From Catonia carolina (Eukaryota; Arthropoda; Insecta; Hemiptera; Achilidae): DNA of 64,000 nucleotides. The notes under the pieces are model-generated. The model was not told the origin of the DNA. It searched no databases and saw only the letters and a list, made by a program, of their open reading frames with translations. Both the position numbers and the translations under genes were made by a program. Every line of letters starts with the position of its first letter. Positions within the stretch are counted from its first letter, which is position 1. Of the stretch, positions 33,854-45,104 are shown one piece after another. The stretch covers positions 40,257,401 through 40,321,400 of the forward strand of contig JAQMRL010000004.1 of assembly GCA_035578175.1 (NCBI GenBank), written 5' to 3'.

Positions 33854-34302
33854 GATACATATATGTGAGAAATTATACTTTTTATAAGGACTTAACGTGT
33901 CAATACCGTGAAGGAAAAAAATTATGAAGCTGAGTTCAAATTACTAAGTAAAGTTAAAAGAGCGCCCTAATTTTTGGTGCTTATTTTAATTGATAATAGA
34001 AAAGGCTTAGGACTAAAAAGAATAAAACTACTTACCTTCCGTTCAAATTTACTAAAGTTATTTAATATAACTATATTGTTGGCCTCCGGGCCAGCCCAGT
34101 CAGTCAGCTGGTAGAAATTCGCTATTCACTGGTTGGGCAAGCGACTTTGTATGGTGACCAGCTGACAGCCATCCATGAACAAACTCTACTGGGGGTCCCT
34201 GTTCAAACTCACTCCAAATCCACGTCAAATAATACAGCGAAAAGCAGCGATCAAATTGGGTAGTTGTTAATGATGTACAGTTCCCGATAACAAATGAAAG
34301 CT

Positions 34303-34320
34303 AAAAAAAAAAAAAAAAAA
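34303..34320. repeat. A18 homopolymer
   Basis: Eighteen consecutive A residues just before the nested R2 SINE. Confidence 0.95.
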
Positions 34321-34337
34321 TATTGTTAATTTAAGTT

Positions 34338-34670
34338 CGACCCACCGGGTTGGTTTAGAGGTAAAACCATCGCCGTGAATCAGCTGTTTAACAGCTGGTT
34401 TTTGGAGAAGAAGGTTCGTGGTTCAAATCCTAGTAAAGGTAGTTACTTTTTAACGGATTTGATTACTAAAGTGTGGTTACTAGTAAACTTTTATGGTTGT
34501 AGTTCAATTGACCATACTCTCTTCGGAATGGTCAGCCTGATTCTTTACAAAACTACACCTCTTTTACACGTAATACACATGATCCTTTTTTGATTGGGTC
34601 ATGAGATTGTTTATTGTTCTTAAATTGAACAGATTGCGACGTATATACACACATTAGGGATTAAAAATAA
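34338..34670 (+). mobile_element. R2 tRNA-derived SINE inside the fold-back element
   Basis: Full R2 layout: CCGGGTTGGTTTAGAGGTAA (A box), the CAGCTGTTTAACAGCTG palindrome, GTTCAAATCCTAG (B box), the body, and ACATTAGGGATT with an A-rich end. It sits in the centre of the inverted-repeat element at 34088-34990. Confidence 0.87.
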
Positions 34671-34990
34671 ATAAAATGAGATGTTGACCGTCGACGTTGT
34701 TTATTGACATAATATTTTTTGATAATACTGATCAAAAATAGTTGGTTTGTATTTTTTTTTTTTACTTTTTATTAGTTATCAGGAATCGTAAATTATTATT
34801 GGTAACCAACCAATTCGATCAATGCTTTGCTGTATTTTTGATGTGGATTTAGCATGAATTTGAACAGGAAACCCCAGTGGAGTTCATTCAGGTTTGGCTG
34901 TCAGTTTGACATGTACGAAGTTACTTACTCTACCAGTGCTACTAAACAATTAATAACAACTTTCTACCGGCTGACTGACTGGGCTGGCCC

Positions 34991-35488
34991 GACAGCGCAT
35001 AATGAATTATAAAGAAAATTTAATTATTTTACATATTATTTTTAAATTGTTTTAACTCATTAATTTGATGAAAGTTTTACGATTATTGTCACGTTCTGCC
35101 AGATAATCTTATTTTCTTTTTATATAGGTACTGCATACAGAAGATCTTACAGATAATTACAAATTTAAGGAATTACTAAACCACTTTAGGTTATCCGCGG
35201 TAATGAGTGGCAAGAATACTGCGGATAATCCGTAGGTATTGAAAAATGTAACAAAAATATTTAGTGTTAATTAGAAATGTTTTATCGTATCTATTAAATT
35301 TAAAAAATATTTATTCAATACTGGATGGCTCGAGCGAAAAATTTACACTAAAAATCCTGATTAACATCATTATCCCTTGAACAGATTTTTGGTTTGATAA
35401 ACTTGATGAGTTTGTACCACCTTTTATCCCATACTGTTCGCAATATTTTTTTTCGGTTAATAAATATATTTACTCCTCCTCCTCCTCC
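34991..35488. other. AT-rich with one short palindrome
   Basis: A 44-bp imperfect palindrome at about 35189-35232 (GGTTATCCGCGGTA...TACTGCGGATAATCC) resembles a pogo-type TTATCCG end. A CTC repeat lies at about 35472-35487. Nothing else seen. Confidence 0.45.
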
Positions 35489-36283
35489 ACGCGCACGCGC
35501 GAGTATGCCAAGAACAGAATATGTCAAGAACGGAGCATCGTACGAACTTGAAACTTAAGTTAGGTACTACTACCGGACCCGACATGAACATTTTCATCAA
35601 AATCCTTCAACCGGAATAAGTAGTTTGTTCGTGTCATTTTTCACTTTATTGTGATTTTCTCAAAAACGGCTCCTAAGATTTTTTTTAAAAATCGCCTCAT
35701 TTACTAAATTTTTAATGCTCAGTTAGATAGGGTAGGCGCCATGTCTACTGAAATTCTCGGGGAGGCTGTTTTCTCGTAAAAAATTGCTTTTTTAAGATTG
35801 AGGCTTTAATACGAATTTTAGCGCAAAAAAAATTAAATAAAAGTTATAGAGAATTTTAAAAACCTACAACTTTTATTTCAAATACTCTTTTGTATAACGC
35901 TTATTTTAGTAGTAATAAGCGATTTCTGTTTTTTTCACGAAAATTTGTAAAAAAGAATAGATTTCTTTTAAAGTTTTCAGCCTTAGTATGCATTTTACGA
36001 CAAAAATGTATATAATCAAGTTTATAGGAAATTATATGATCTACAACTTTTATTTCAGGCATCTTTCTTTACAGAGCCTAGTTTAGCGAGAAAGAATGAT
36101 TTACCGTATTTTTAAGCCAAACAGGTTGATTTTCATTTTGCATCATTAAAATCACGATTAAAATAAGGTTATGATTATTGAGGTTAGTTTTTTGTTATTT
36201 TTTAATGTTGTATTATTAATATTAGGTTATATTGTTCATTATTTACATTGGCAAGGAAAAGTCGTGTCAGTGTTACAGATTTT
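35489..36283 (+). mobile_element. HINE-like element, 5'-truncated at the microsatellite
   Basis: Begins in a CGCGCACGCGCG tract that replaces the TG repeat and continues collinearly (TATGTCAAGAACGGAGCATC, GGGTAGGCGCCATGTCTACT) to GGCAAGGAAAAGTCGTGTCA and a broken 3' hairpin. The first 130 bases of the element are missing. Confidence 0.85.
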
Positions 36284-36734
36284 GTTTTTTTTTTTTACTT
36301 TATTAAACACACATTAAATTACACTTGATTACCACTTGCCATTTCTATTTGAGTGGTGTAATTTACTATAACAACTTTTACTTTCCAAATTATAATTTGG
36401 GTCACAATATTACATTCTTTACATGTACTATACGTAAAATGATAGTGAAATGCCATTGTTTATATTCATATTGTACGTACTTACAGTACTATGCACTGTA
36501 ACTGTAAATTGAATAATTTACCGTACAATGTTTTGTAGATAGATAATGATCTAAACAATACTGTATTACGGTTATAAATAACCGTGCAAATTATATCACT
36601 AACCCTTTGATTCATAGACCTTCTAATAGCAGTATATTGTATTTTCTGTTTCACCTACTTTCTATTCAAATAAACTAGTTTATGGAATACCAATATTTTA
36701 TTTCGTTTTAATTAGTACATTGTGCGAAATGTCA
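36284..36734. other. AT-rich, nothing recognised
   Basis: No frame or repeat family recognised. Confidence 0.5.
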
Positions 36735-36905
36735 TAATACCTTCTTCTTCTCTTCACGGGTTAGGTATTTCTTCCTCTTCCGGCACCCATCTTTTCCTCG
36801 GCCTCCCAATATCTCTACTCCCCATTGGTTTGAATTTTCTTGTTAAACTAGTCAAGCGGATTTCTGGCATTCTATTTAAATGGTGGACCCCTTGAGCAAG
36901 ATACA
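36735..36905 (-). pseudogene. LINE C-terminal tail with GAA repeat
   Basis: The minus strand reads VHHLNRMPEIRLTSLTRKF, then KPMGSRDIGRPRKRWVPEEE and IPNP, a stop, then GAAGAAGAAG. It has the same tail signature as the fragments at 14575, 31083 and 61375. Only about 50 codons remain. Confidence 0.72.
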
Positions 36906-37640
36906 ATTTTTATTTTTTTGTTGAGTACTTCCGGTCAACACCGGAACTTCACCCAATGATTTCTGTATCTGCTCTTTAAAAGGAACCGAATGAGACTAGT
37001 TTTTTTTCCAAATTCCAACTTTGATTTTTTGACTTCCGGTCAAAACTGGAACTTTAAATCCAATCTAGACCCACTTACTTTTTCTGTAGATTGTGAGTTG
37101 TTTACGTCATCAGCCGAAAGGCTGGTTTGAACCTGTAGAGGTTTTACTTAGTAAAACGAGGGTTGAGGTGGTTTACCATTGCCGCCTACCTCACTGAGTG
37201 GAAAAGTAGCTTATCAACATACCGGACCCTCTGAAAAGCACATATTTTCCACTCTGCAAATAACACCTTCACTTTACTCACCACAGGATCTGGCTGTATA
37301 ATGAAATTCATTACTTTCAGGGAGATAACTCTGGTTAGTGTCTTTTACACCTCTACCTCTTCTGTTCTTAAATGATTCAGTCATTTAATTAGCTGACCAT
37401 GTGATAAAAAACAGAACTATTTATTTTAACCCTGCAACGAACAGATTGAGTGTAAATAATTTGACACTCCACCTGTCTGTTATGTTCTGTAGATTATAAA
37501 TCCGAAAACCGTTTGTCTGTTGCTAACGCTTGTATTTTCTGACTTTGATTTTTTTAACTTCCGGTTTTGGGTCACTTCTTGTCAAAACCGGAACTGTAAA
37601 TCCAAACTATACCTACTAACGTTTTGTGTAAATTACGAAA
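36906..37640 (-). repeat. R8 repeat, split by an R3 insertion
   Basis: Both flanks of the R3 copy at 37093-37484 match R8 at 48900-49400 read in reverse. Landmarks are GTTTTCGGATT, CAGTTCCGGTTTTGAC, ATCAAAGTTGGAATTTGG and AGATACAGAAATCATTGGGT. The GTTCCGGTTTTGACCGGAAG palindromic motif recurs, giving a tandem character with a period of roughly 140 bp. No coding frame. Confidence 0.7.
37093..37484 (-). mobile_element. R3 retroposon, full length with 11-bp duplication
   Basis: Bounded by TTCTGTAGATT at 37082-37092 and 37485-37495. Complete from GTGAGTTGTTTACGTCATCA to CACCTGTCTGTTATG. Inserted into R8, so R3 activity postdates that R8 copy. Confidence 0.9.
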
Positions 37641-37665
37641 TAAAAGTACAGTAGGTTCAATTAAT

Positions 37666-37984
37666 TTATTTTTATCCCTAATGTGTGTACGTTGCAATTG
37701 CAAACTCTTAAGCAACCCCATGAACCAATGAGATGAGGATGGTATGTATTACGAGTAAATGAGGTGTAATCTTGTACAGACTCAGGCCGACCATTCCTGA
37801 GAGAGTATTGTTAATTGAACCCCAAGTATCAAAGTAGGCCGGTAACCTCTGTCTAGTATTCAGATACATATAAAAGTAACTATATTTACTAGGATTTGAA
37901 CCAGGAACCTTTGTCTTTAAAAATTACTCGTTAAACAGCTGATTCGCAGCGACGAATTTACCCCTAGACCAATCCGGTGGGTTA
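37666..37984 (-). mobile_element. R2 tRNA-derived SINE
   Basis: The minus strand has the A box (CCGGATTGGTCTAGGGGTAA near 37980), the palindrome region, the B box and the body ending CCCTAATGTGTGTACG with an A-rich tail at the left edge. Confidence 0.85.
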
Positions 37985-39930
37985 TTCAATTTACTAAGAC
38001 AGTTTTGTTTAATTATGGAACGTATGAAGTTGTTAAAGAAAGAAATTTTTTGTATCATTATTCTGCATTCGTTATCGCTTGAGGGATTTTTTCATAATTT
38101 TGTAAATTACCACATCAGCTGTTTAAAGTAGTAATCGATTTATTTATACCGCGTATTTACAAGAATTTGTAGTTCCTTGTAAAGTATAGTTTGAATCGTT
38201 CTGAAAACTTTTATCTTAAATAAATTATATATTCTATAATGTAAAATACTTTATGCGAAGTAAATAAAATTTTTATTGACATATTTTATGTAAAATTATA
38301 GTATGAATTAAAACAATAAAAATAAATTAAAACTTGTAATAAAAACAAAAAATTGTAGAAGGAAACTTTTTATTTCAAACAGGGCAATTGTTTTAAAAAA
38401 ATTTTAAATATCCCTCAGGGAAAAAGAACCTTGTGACGACTCAAAATCATTAACAGCTGGTTCTGTTTATATTTGGTTTATTGAAATAAATGTAAATAGA
38501 CCCAGTAAAAAAAAAGGTTGTGTTCTGGCAGTAAACCAGAAAATTTGTGGTTAAAAACGTTAAAAAATAAATGTGATTAATGAAATACTCACTATTTAAC
38601 AGTCATTCGGAAGTAAATATAAACAAATGAGCAAAGTTATTGGCATGAGGTCGGTTATCAAGTAACTGATCACAGCCACAACCAACAAAAAAAACAAAAA
38701 AAAATAAATAGACCCAGCTGGTGGAAATAAAATAATAAAAAAATAATTTAATTTTAAAAAAGTTATAAACAAAATCGGGTTGCTAGGTGGCTAGTAAGTT
38801 GTTAAAGAATTGTAGGAATAAATAAATGCTTAATTGTTCAAAATATATATTTAATACATTAGAACTACATAAATGAACCAATATTAGATAAAGATTTATG
38901 TGTTATCATATTCAATATTTACAAAAAAGAGACGTTATATGGAAAGTACAAGACATTAAAAGATTGTAGAACGACATTATTAAAAGTAGCAAATAATTGT
39001 AACGTAACAAATTGTGTACATGAAAGAGATTATACATTATAATTATATTGATTTTGAATTTATTAATTAACGTTACAACCTTCATAATTTGAAACAACTG
39101 TTGTTTGGTTAAATTACATTTATATCCACGTTATTTTCAATTTTAAAAGATTACTTACGTCACAGTAAACCAAACAAAACAATCGTAATCACAAGTAATT
39201 CACATCATAAGAAAAAATTACAACTTGTATTACTAAATTACAGACTGTTAAATAATCATCTCGTAGAGATAGTTTTAGCTGAATTTTTCACAAATTATTC
39301 AATTTTAATAATTGGAAAGAAGCGTACATGAGAAAATTTAAGAAATTACTTTAAAGGCCATATAGGTTCTAGTTATCCAATTCATAAAAACACGGTCTGG
39401 ATAAGTGATTGTCCTTGAAAAAAGTGATGAACTCAACGGACGATGAACTTAAAAAATATATAGTATTATACTAATAAATTTTAACTCACGATAATACTTG
39501 TTAAATAAAAAATTTCCTACTTTTTTCTTATTATATAAGATCAATTACCTTACAATAGTAATACCAAAAATAAAACAAAAAACTAATCTGTTACATACTG
39601 AACCTAGGTAAACTTTTAAAAGAAATTAATTATACATCCTGTCATCACTTTCAAAACATTATTAATCCTTGTTTATATCCGAGAACGAAACTCCTACACG
39701 TCATGTCAATTTGAATACCAAATACATAAAGGGATAATAACCAAGTTGTCAGTACAGAAAATGGATATTCAGACACGCAAAATATTACTCATTAATGTTT
39801 CCAGTCAAAATAAACTTTAAAAAAATAGTTGTAATGTATTACAACTAGTTAGTAACGAAAGCGAAACCATGTAGTTTTTTATAGTTCCTCTAATCCTAAA
39901 GTCCTCTAAATATAGGCTATTATTTATATT
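37985..39930. other. 1.9 kb AT-rich, nothing recognised
   Basis: AAATAGACCCAG occurs twice (about 38495 and 38705), flanking a 200-bp stretch, which may be a small duplication. No gene or known family recognised. Confidence 0.45.
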
Positions 39931-40325
39931 GTTGTTTAGGTCAACAGCCGAAAGGCTGGTTTGAACCTCCAGAGGTTTTAGTAAGTAAAAACGAAGAGCG
40001 AGGTGGTTTACTATTGCCTTCCTCATTGAGTTGAAAGAGTATGCTTATCAGCATGCCAGACCCTCCGAAAAGCACCCACTTTCCACCCTGCAAATAACAC
40101 CTTCACTTCATTCACCACAGGGTCTGGCTGTAGGTGAAATTCATTACTCTAAGAGGAGATAACTCTGACTAGTGTCTTTTACACCTCTACCTCTTCTGTT
40201 CTTAAATAGTTCAGTCATATTTATAATTGACTGACTATGTGATAAGAAACAGAACTATTTTTTGTGGCCCTGGAACCAACAGATCGAATGCAATTAATAA
40301 CACTCCACCTGCCTGTTATGGGCAG
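39931..40325 (-). mobile_element. R3 retroposon, full length
   Basis: Complete from GTTGTTTAGGTCAACAGCCG to CACCTGCCTGTTATGGGCAG. Flanks ATTATTTATATT (39919-39930) and ATTATTTTATAT (from 40326) are a target duplication with one later indel. Confidence 0.88.
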
Positions 40326-40754
40326 ATTATTTTATATGATTATAAAAAGTCCTAAATAAAAAAACATTATAAATAATGTAAAAATGGTAAAAAATAATAA
40401 ATTATATAATAATAGTATAGTTTAGAATAATAAATCGTATAAATATCAATAATAAATATCCTCTAAATATAGTTCCTCTAACCCTACACGAAATACTTAT
40501 GTCAAGTTTCAAAAATATGTTAAAAATAATATTTATTTCCCCCATTGACAAGGGAGTTCAATAAACGAGACAAATTAATCTAGAGAAATGTCAGCAATGA
40601 AATAACAATATAATTTTCTTTTGTTTCATGTTACTTATGTGTTTATTAGCTGAATAATTCTGTCAGTATTTTAGATTTAGAACGTTACTGGAATTTGAAG
40701 TCGGCTGTTGTTCAACATATCACAGAATTTATTCTAGCACATCCTGTATATAAA
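40326..40754. other. AT-rich, nothing recognised
   Basis: No frame or repeat family recognised. Confidence 0.5.
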
Positions 40755-41675
40755 AAATCTGGTGATCTCACATGAGTTTCTCTTACCCATGTAAATAATG
40801 AACAATATAAACTATGTTTAATCATGAGTAATTAATGAAAAATAAAACACATACATAATTTTAATCATAAGTGAATGTCGCAAAATTAAAATCAACTTCT
40901 GTAGAAATTAAAAATACGAAATATCAGTAATTGCGGCTATACTAGACTACGTAAAAAAAATCATAAAATAAAATTTGTAAGCTTTTTAATTTCCTATAAG
41001 CCTAACTTTGATTATACACAACATTTTTGTCGTAAATGTATAGTAAAGCCACAATCTTAAGAAATTCTTTTTTTCCGATTTTGATGAAGAAATAAACAGA
41101 AGTCATTAAGCCTAATTACCGCTAAAATAAGCGTTGTACAATTTATTTTATAAATAAAAGTTGTAGGTCTTTAAAACTTCTACAACTTTAATTATATACA
41201 CTTATGTCCTCTATAATACATGTTAAGGCCGTAATCTTAAAAGGATCATGTTTTTCTACGAGAGCACACCCTCCCCAAGAATTTCAGCAACCATATCGCT
41301 TATTTTATCTTGTAGAGCATAAAAAATTTAGTAAATGAGACGATTTTAAAAGAAATTGTAGGAACCGTTTTTGAGAATATCCAAAAAAGTATAAAATTAC
41401 ACAAATAAACTACTACTTCCGGTTGAACGATTTTGATGAAAATGTTCGTGTCGAGTCCCGCAGTGGTACCTAACTTAAATTCCAAGTTTCAACTTCGTAC
41501 AATATTTTGTTCTTGATATTTTTTTCACATACTCATACCAATCGCTAAGAACCTGTTTTTGGGGGTTTAGGGAGCCTAAAAACGAGTATATCCGGTGAAA
41601 ACTCAATTTTGAAAAATCGAAATGAAAACAATACTTTCCTTCCCTTTATATTCATATAGGGTAAGAGACAATAGT
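40755..41675 (-). mobile_element. HINE-like element, full length, diverged
   Basis: Minus-strand order: a damaged 5' terminus (GTCTCTTACCCTATATG), TTTCAAAATTGAG in place of the palindromic module, CATACTCATACC instead of a TG tract, the inverse of the GCCATGTCTGCTG module near 41290, the internal hairpin, the inverse terminus GGTAAGAGAAAC and a shortened 3' hairpin. It is older than the copies at 15625 or 18569. Confidence 0.82.
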
Positions 41676-43084
41676 AAAAATATATTTTACCACCTCGGTA
41701 CCTCTGTTGATTATCAATTGATTGTTATGCCGAAATTCAGGGGTTTTTAATCACTAGAGAAGTTTAAGTGACTGAATAAATTAATCTCTTGGGAAAGAGT
41801 TGACAAATGGAAAGGCCGTTTAGCGCTGCATGTGATCTTTGGCCGCAAAAAAGAGTCCGGGTTATTCAATACATAGGCCTATCTCTACATATTCTAGGTC
41901 GTTTGCGTCCAAACGCTATCGCGGTCGCAGTAATGCACGTTTACCCAGAGAGGCTTCTGTAGTCATGTGTCTTTTAATTTTGTTTAATAAAACCATCAAT
42001 AATGTTAGTTTTTAGAAGATGCTACTGTTTCGTTTCATACCATATTTATCGAAATCGTTTAATGAACTCAATTGTTAAAAAATAAAAGTATTTTTCAACA
42101 TGCATTTTGGTTATTGTCTCTTCGTAATAGTTTGGTTAAATGAACTGAATGTCCTACAAAAATCTATAATAAAATTTTAGTTGAAACTTTTAAAAAGAAA
42201 CCGTAGGACAGTTCTGTTCACAATTTCTTAGAAAATGAGCATCTAACCACACAAACTCTCATGTAAAAGACGACTCAATAAAAGAACTAAAATGAAACAG
42301 AATTGAAAAAAGAGAAAACGCAGAACACTAGTAGATGCAGTTGGAATACATAATAGTGTAGGATGGTGTAAATAATCGGGTAGACATTAAATGTCTGGCA
42401 ACAGGTCGACGTTTTTTAAAATAAAAGAAAAAGCTATTCACACAGTTCGGTTCCGTTGTGCCTTTTGTACCTTGCTGATTTCATTCTATTATTCTGAGCG
42501 TTCATTCATAAAAAAACCGATTGCTGTGATCGAAGACCTGCACGATAAAGTTCCTATTGAACTATTTTAGTTTTGTTTTGAAAAAACGGTAACTTAAAAA
42601 CCGTTTTCTAAAACAGTTTAAGATTGTTAATGAACTGAACACTGTAAATCTTTTTAGTGATTTTTTTAATTTAAGTAAATTGGTGATAATTTATCTTTGA
42701 AATTATATTTGGTAGAAATATATACGATAGGTTAACCGTATAGAATTTTAAATCTAAAAAACTGAGTAGTTTCTTTTCGAAAAAATTTTATCTACTTAAA
42801 ATATTTGCACCAGAATCCTTAACCCTTTCAGTGCCGAAACAATATTTAAAGTTTGATCTAAAGTGCCATTTAATTTGAATAATGGTACACAAAAAGTGCC
42901 AGCCCTTTCGAGAAGCCCATTTCGGAAACTTGCATGCGTAGGCCTAAGCCTACCATTGCTGACCAAATTTTCAACGTTACAGAAAAATAAAATGTCCTGT
43001 TAAAACTTTTTTTTTAACATTCCAATTGAAATTTAGTATCTGTTATTATATAAATTCAACAATTTCTAAATGTGAAGCTAATGT
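41676..43084. other. 1.4 kb unrecognised, partly GC-richer
   Basis: A stretch at about 41810-41960 is richer in G+C (for example CGTCCAAACGCTATCGCGGT) but has no usable frame or repeat match. The rest is AT-rich. Confidence 0.4.
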
Positions 43085-43545
43085 TTCAAAACTTGATTTA
43101 CTTGAAGAAGCGTGCAGTCATCACCACGGTCTTACAGGTGGCCAAGAAGATCCCTTGGCCAGAGGTCAACGTCTGAGTACCCGGGATAGCCCTAGTGTAC
43201 ATGTTTTGTATAAGAGGGTTGTCATGTAATTCAAATTTGTCATAAATCTTCTTGTAGTTGTTTCGCGACATCAGTTACGTATTGGATTCGTAAGTCTTTG
43301 TGCAACATTGAGTTTGTGATGTAAAAGGGGCATTGCGTTATCGTTCGTAGAATCTTGTTTTGAATCGCCTGTATACGTTTCGTCTGTGAAGGTTTAGCAG
43401 ATCCTCAAAGTTGAACTCCATATGTCCAGATTGGTCTTAAGACTGTCCTGTAGATTGGTAATTTGTGTGACATGTTTAATTTAGAACGTCTATCGAGTAC
43501 GCGTTTCAGTTGATAGAAGCGTGTTTTAAGTTTGTTAAAACTTAA
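43085..43545 (-). pseudogene. Jockey-like LINE ORF2 C-terminal remnant, longest of the group
   Basis: On the minus strand: KLKTRFYQLKRVLDRRSKLN, SHKLPIYRTVLRPIWTYGVQ, L, a stop exactly where the conserved W of LWG should be, then KRIQAIQNKILRTITQCPFY, TNSMLHKDLRIQYVTDVAKQ and, after more stops, LWPRDLLGHL. The frame is almost unbroken until the last third. These are the thumb-region and C-terminal signatures of Jockey-type ORF2. The endonuclease and polymerase catalytic motifs are missing. Confidence 0.82.
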
Positions 43546-43619
43546 TTTTTATTGTGCTCATAAAAAAAGAAATCGTTCTAACTCTAAAAATATTCAAAAT
43601 AATTTTTTTTAGTTTATTT

Positions 43620-43772
43620 TAAGTCGCATCGACAGCTTGGTCATTAGCAACTACTGAGGGTTTGGGTACCTTAACGGTCCCTTAACGGTCCTTAAGATCC
43701 TAGCCGGGAATCGAACCCGGGACCTTTCTCTTTGGAGGCTAGCGCGCTCGTCGGTACGCCACGGAGGCTTTT
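43620..43772 (-). mobile_element. tRNA-headed SINE (T1 family)
   Basis: The minus strand starts AGCCTCCGTGGCGTACCGAC, then GAGCGCGCTAGCCTCC and GGGTTCGATTCCCGG (B box with a closed CCGGG/CCCGG T-stem), then CTAGGATCTTAAGGACCG. The D-arm is degraded (ACCGACGAG instead of GTGGTTAG). It is collinear with the copy at 4110. Confidence 0.7.
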
Positions 43773-43828
43773 TCAAATATATTATTCCATTAATTTTTGT
43801 TCAAATTTTTTTTTGAAATGTTCGGTTA

Positions 43829-43930
43829 TCCGGACGTTGGTACTTTATGCATAACTTACAGGCGTCCGGTAAACCGGATGTCGTAACTACGTAAAATATA
43901 TCGACGTCCTGTTTTCCGGACGTTGGTACT
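43829..43930. repeat. Direct repeat of TCCGGACGTTGGTACT
   Basis: The 16-bp word occurs at 43829-43844 and 43915-43930, 86 bp apart, with GTCCGGTAAACCGGATGTCG between them. It may be remains of a pogo-like end (the word is preceded by GGTTA) or a degraded tandem repeat. Confidence 0.6.
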
Positions 43931-43952
43931 AAAAAGGTAAAGCATTAAATTT

Positions 43953-44330
43953 TTTTTCCCTGTATGAATATTGTTGATTACATGTCAATTTTTCCAAATC
44001 CAGTTTTTACTGGATAAACACCTTTCAGGTCTCTGCACACAACAAACACATGTTTTTAGCGATTAGTTTGTGTGTGTGTGTTTGAATAAAATATCTCAAA
44101 AACGGAATACTGTACGAAGTTAGAACTTAAAACTTTAGTCAGGTGTCACAAGGGGATCAGAAACAAACATTTTTATAAAAATCGGTTAACCGGAAATAAT
44201 TTTTAAGTGCGATTTTTCACTTTTACAAAAGGGCTTTTATAATTTTGTTTAAAGTCGCTTGATGTACTACATTTTGGTGGTAAGAACTACATTCTGTCCT
44301 TTGTTAGAATTTAATTAGATATAAAAAATT
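43953..44330 (+). mobile_element. HINE-like element, diverged 5' half
   Basis: Altered 5' hairpin, then CATGTCAATTTTTCCAAATC, CACATGTTTTTAGCGATTAG, a short TG tract near 44068, AAAAACGGAATACTGTACGA and AAATCGGTTAACCGGAAATA. It fades at about 44330, and the 3' half is absent. Confidence 0.7.
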
Positions 44331-45104
44331 ATACTATCAGGATATCTATCCGCATTTCTTTATCAACATATTCTTAAAAGATTCAGAAACCATTTTCTAT
44401 GGCGAAACAACCGAAAATATGATATTTTATGGAAGATTTATGGCGCGTCTCCAAACCGGATGTTTTATTGGTTATGGAAAGAAAAATAGAAAAACAGTGG
44501 ATTAAGTTTCATTAAGAAAAATACTAACATCCATTATATAATTAAAAATAGATAAAAAATACCATTTAAAAAATATTTATACACAAGTAAAAATAAATAA
44601 TTACGCAAACAATAAAAAAAATCATCACAAATACAAAAGAAATAAAATAATTACAGATAATTGATCTATAAATAAATAGAAATATCACAAATTGTAATAA
44701 TGACTTTTAAAATATTGAATGATTTATAAATGACCAAAAATAACCACAATGAAACATTAATGTTTGTATTTTATTTTTTTATTTATCTTTTGTTAACACC
44801 TTATTAGAAGGTAATAACTTTACAAAAGGTAATAACATTAATTCAAATTCAAGGTAAAATATTGTTACGGTTTTATCTGGTTCTTTCTTTGAAGTAACTT
44901 TATAGTAATTATTTGAAAAATATCAAATAGCTACGCTAATACAAATATACTAAATTATTGTGTCGTTATATTACAACGAATTTGAAATATTATTGGAATA
45001 AGTACAGTAGTGCTCAAGTAGTGTGAAAATAAGATGGAATCTTGCCTTGTCAGTGTTACCAATAGAAGGAAGTTATTCCCCATAATTTATACATTTACAA
45101 TACA
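44331..45104. other. AT-rich, nothing recognised
   Basis: No frame or repeat family recognised. Confidence 0.5.

Larger units (their letters stand above)
34088..34990. mobile_element. Fold-back TIR element split by an R2 SINE
   Basis: The left arm from 34088 (GGGCCAGCCCAGTCAGTCAG) and the inverse of the right arm ending at 34990 match with gaps over roughly 180 bases, including TGACAGCCA, ACTCCACTGGGG- or ACTCTACTGGGG-like and AAATCCACGTCAAA. The centre holds an R2 SINE. Without it the element would be about 570 bp, most of it inverted repeat. No transposase frame; target duplication not found. Confidence 0.65.

Noticed and set aside
42170..42420. Possible LINE C-terminal remnant on plus
   Set aside because: A few basic residues and RRTLVDAVG-like text are not enough to assign a family.
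43690..43772. Possible minus-strand tRNA gene
   Set aside because: The D-arm is degraded and the sequence continues into the T1 SINE body as at 4110.
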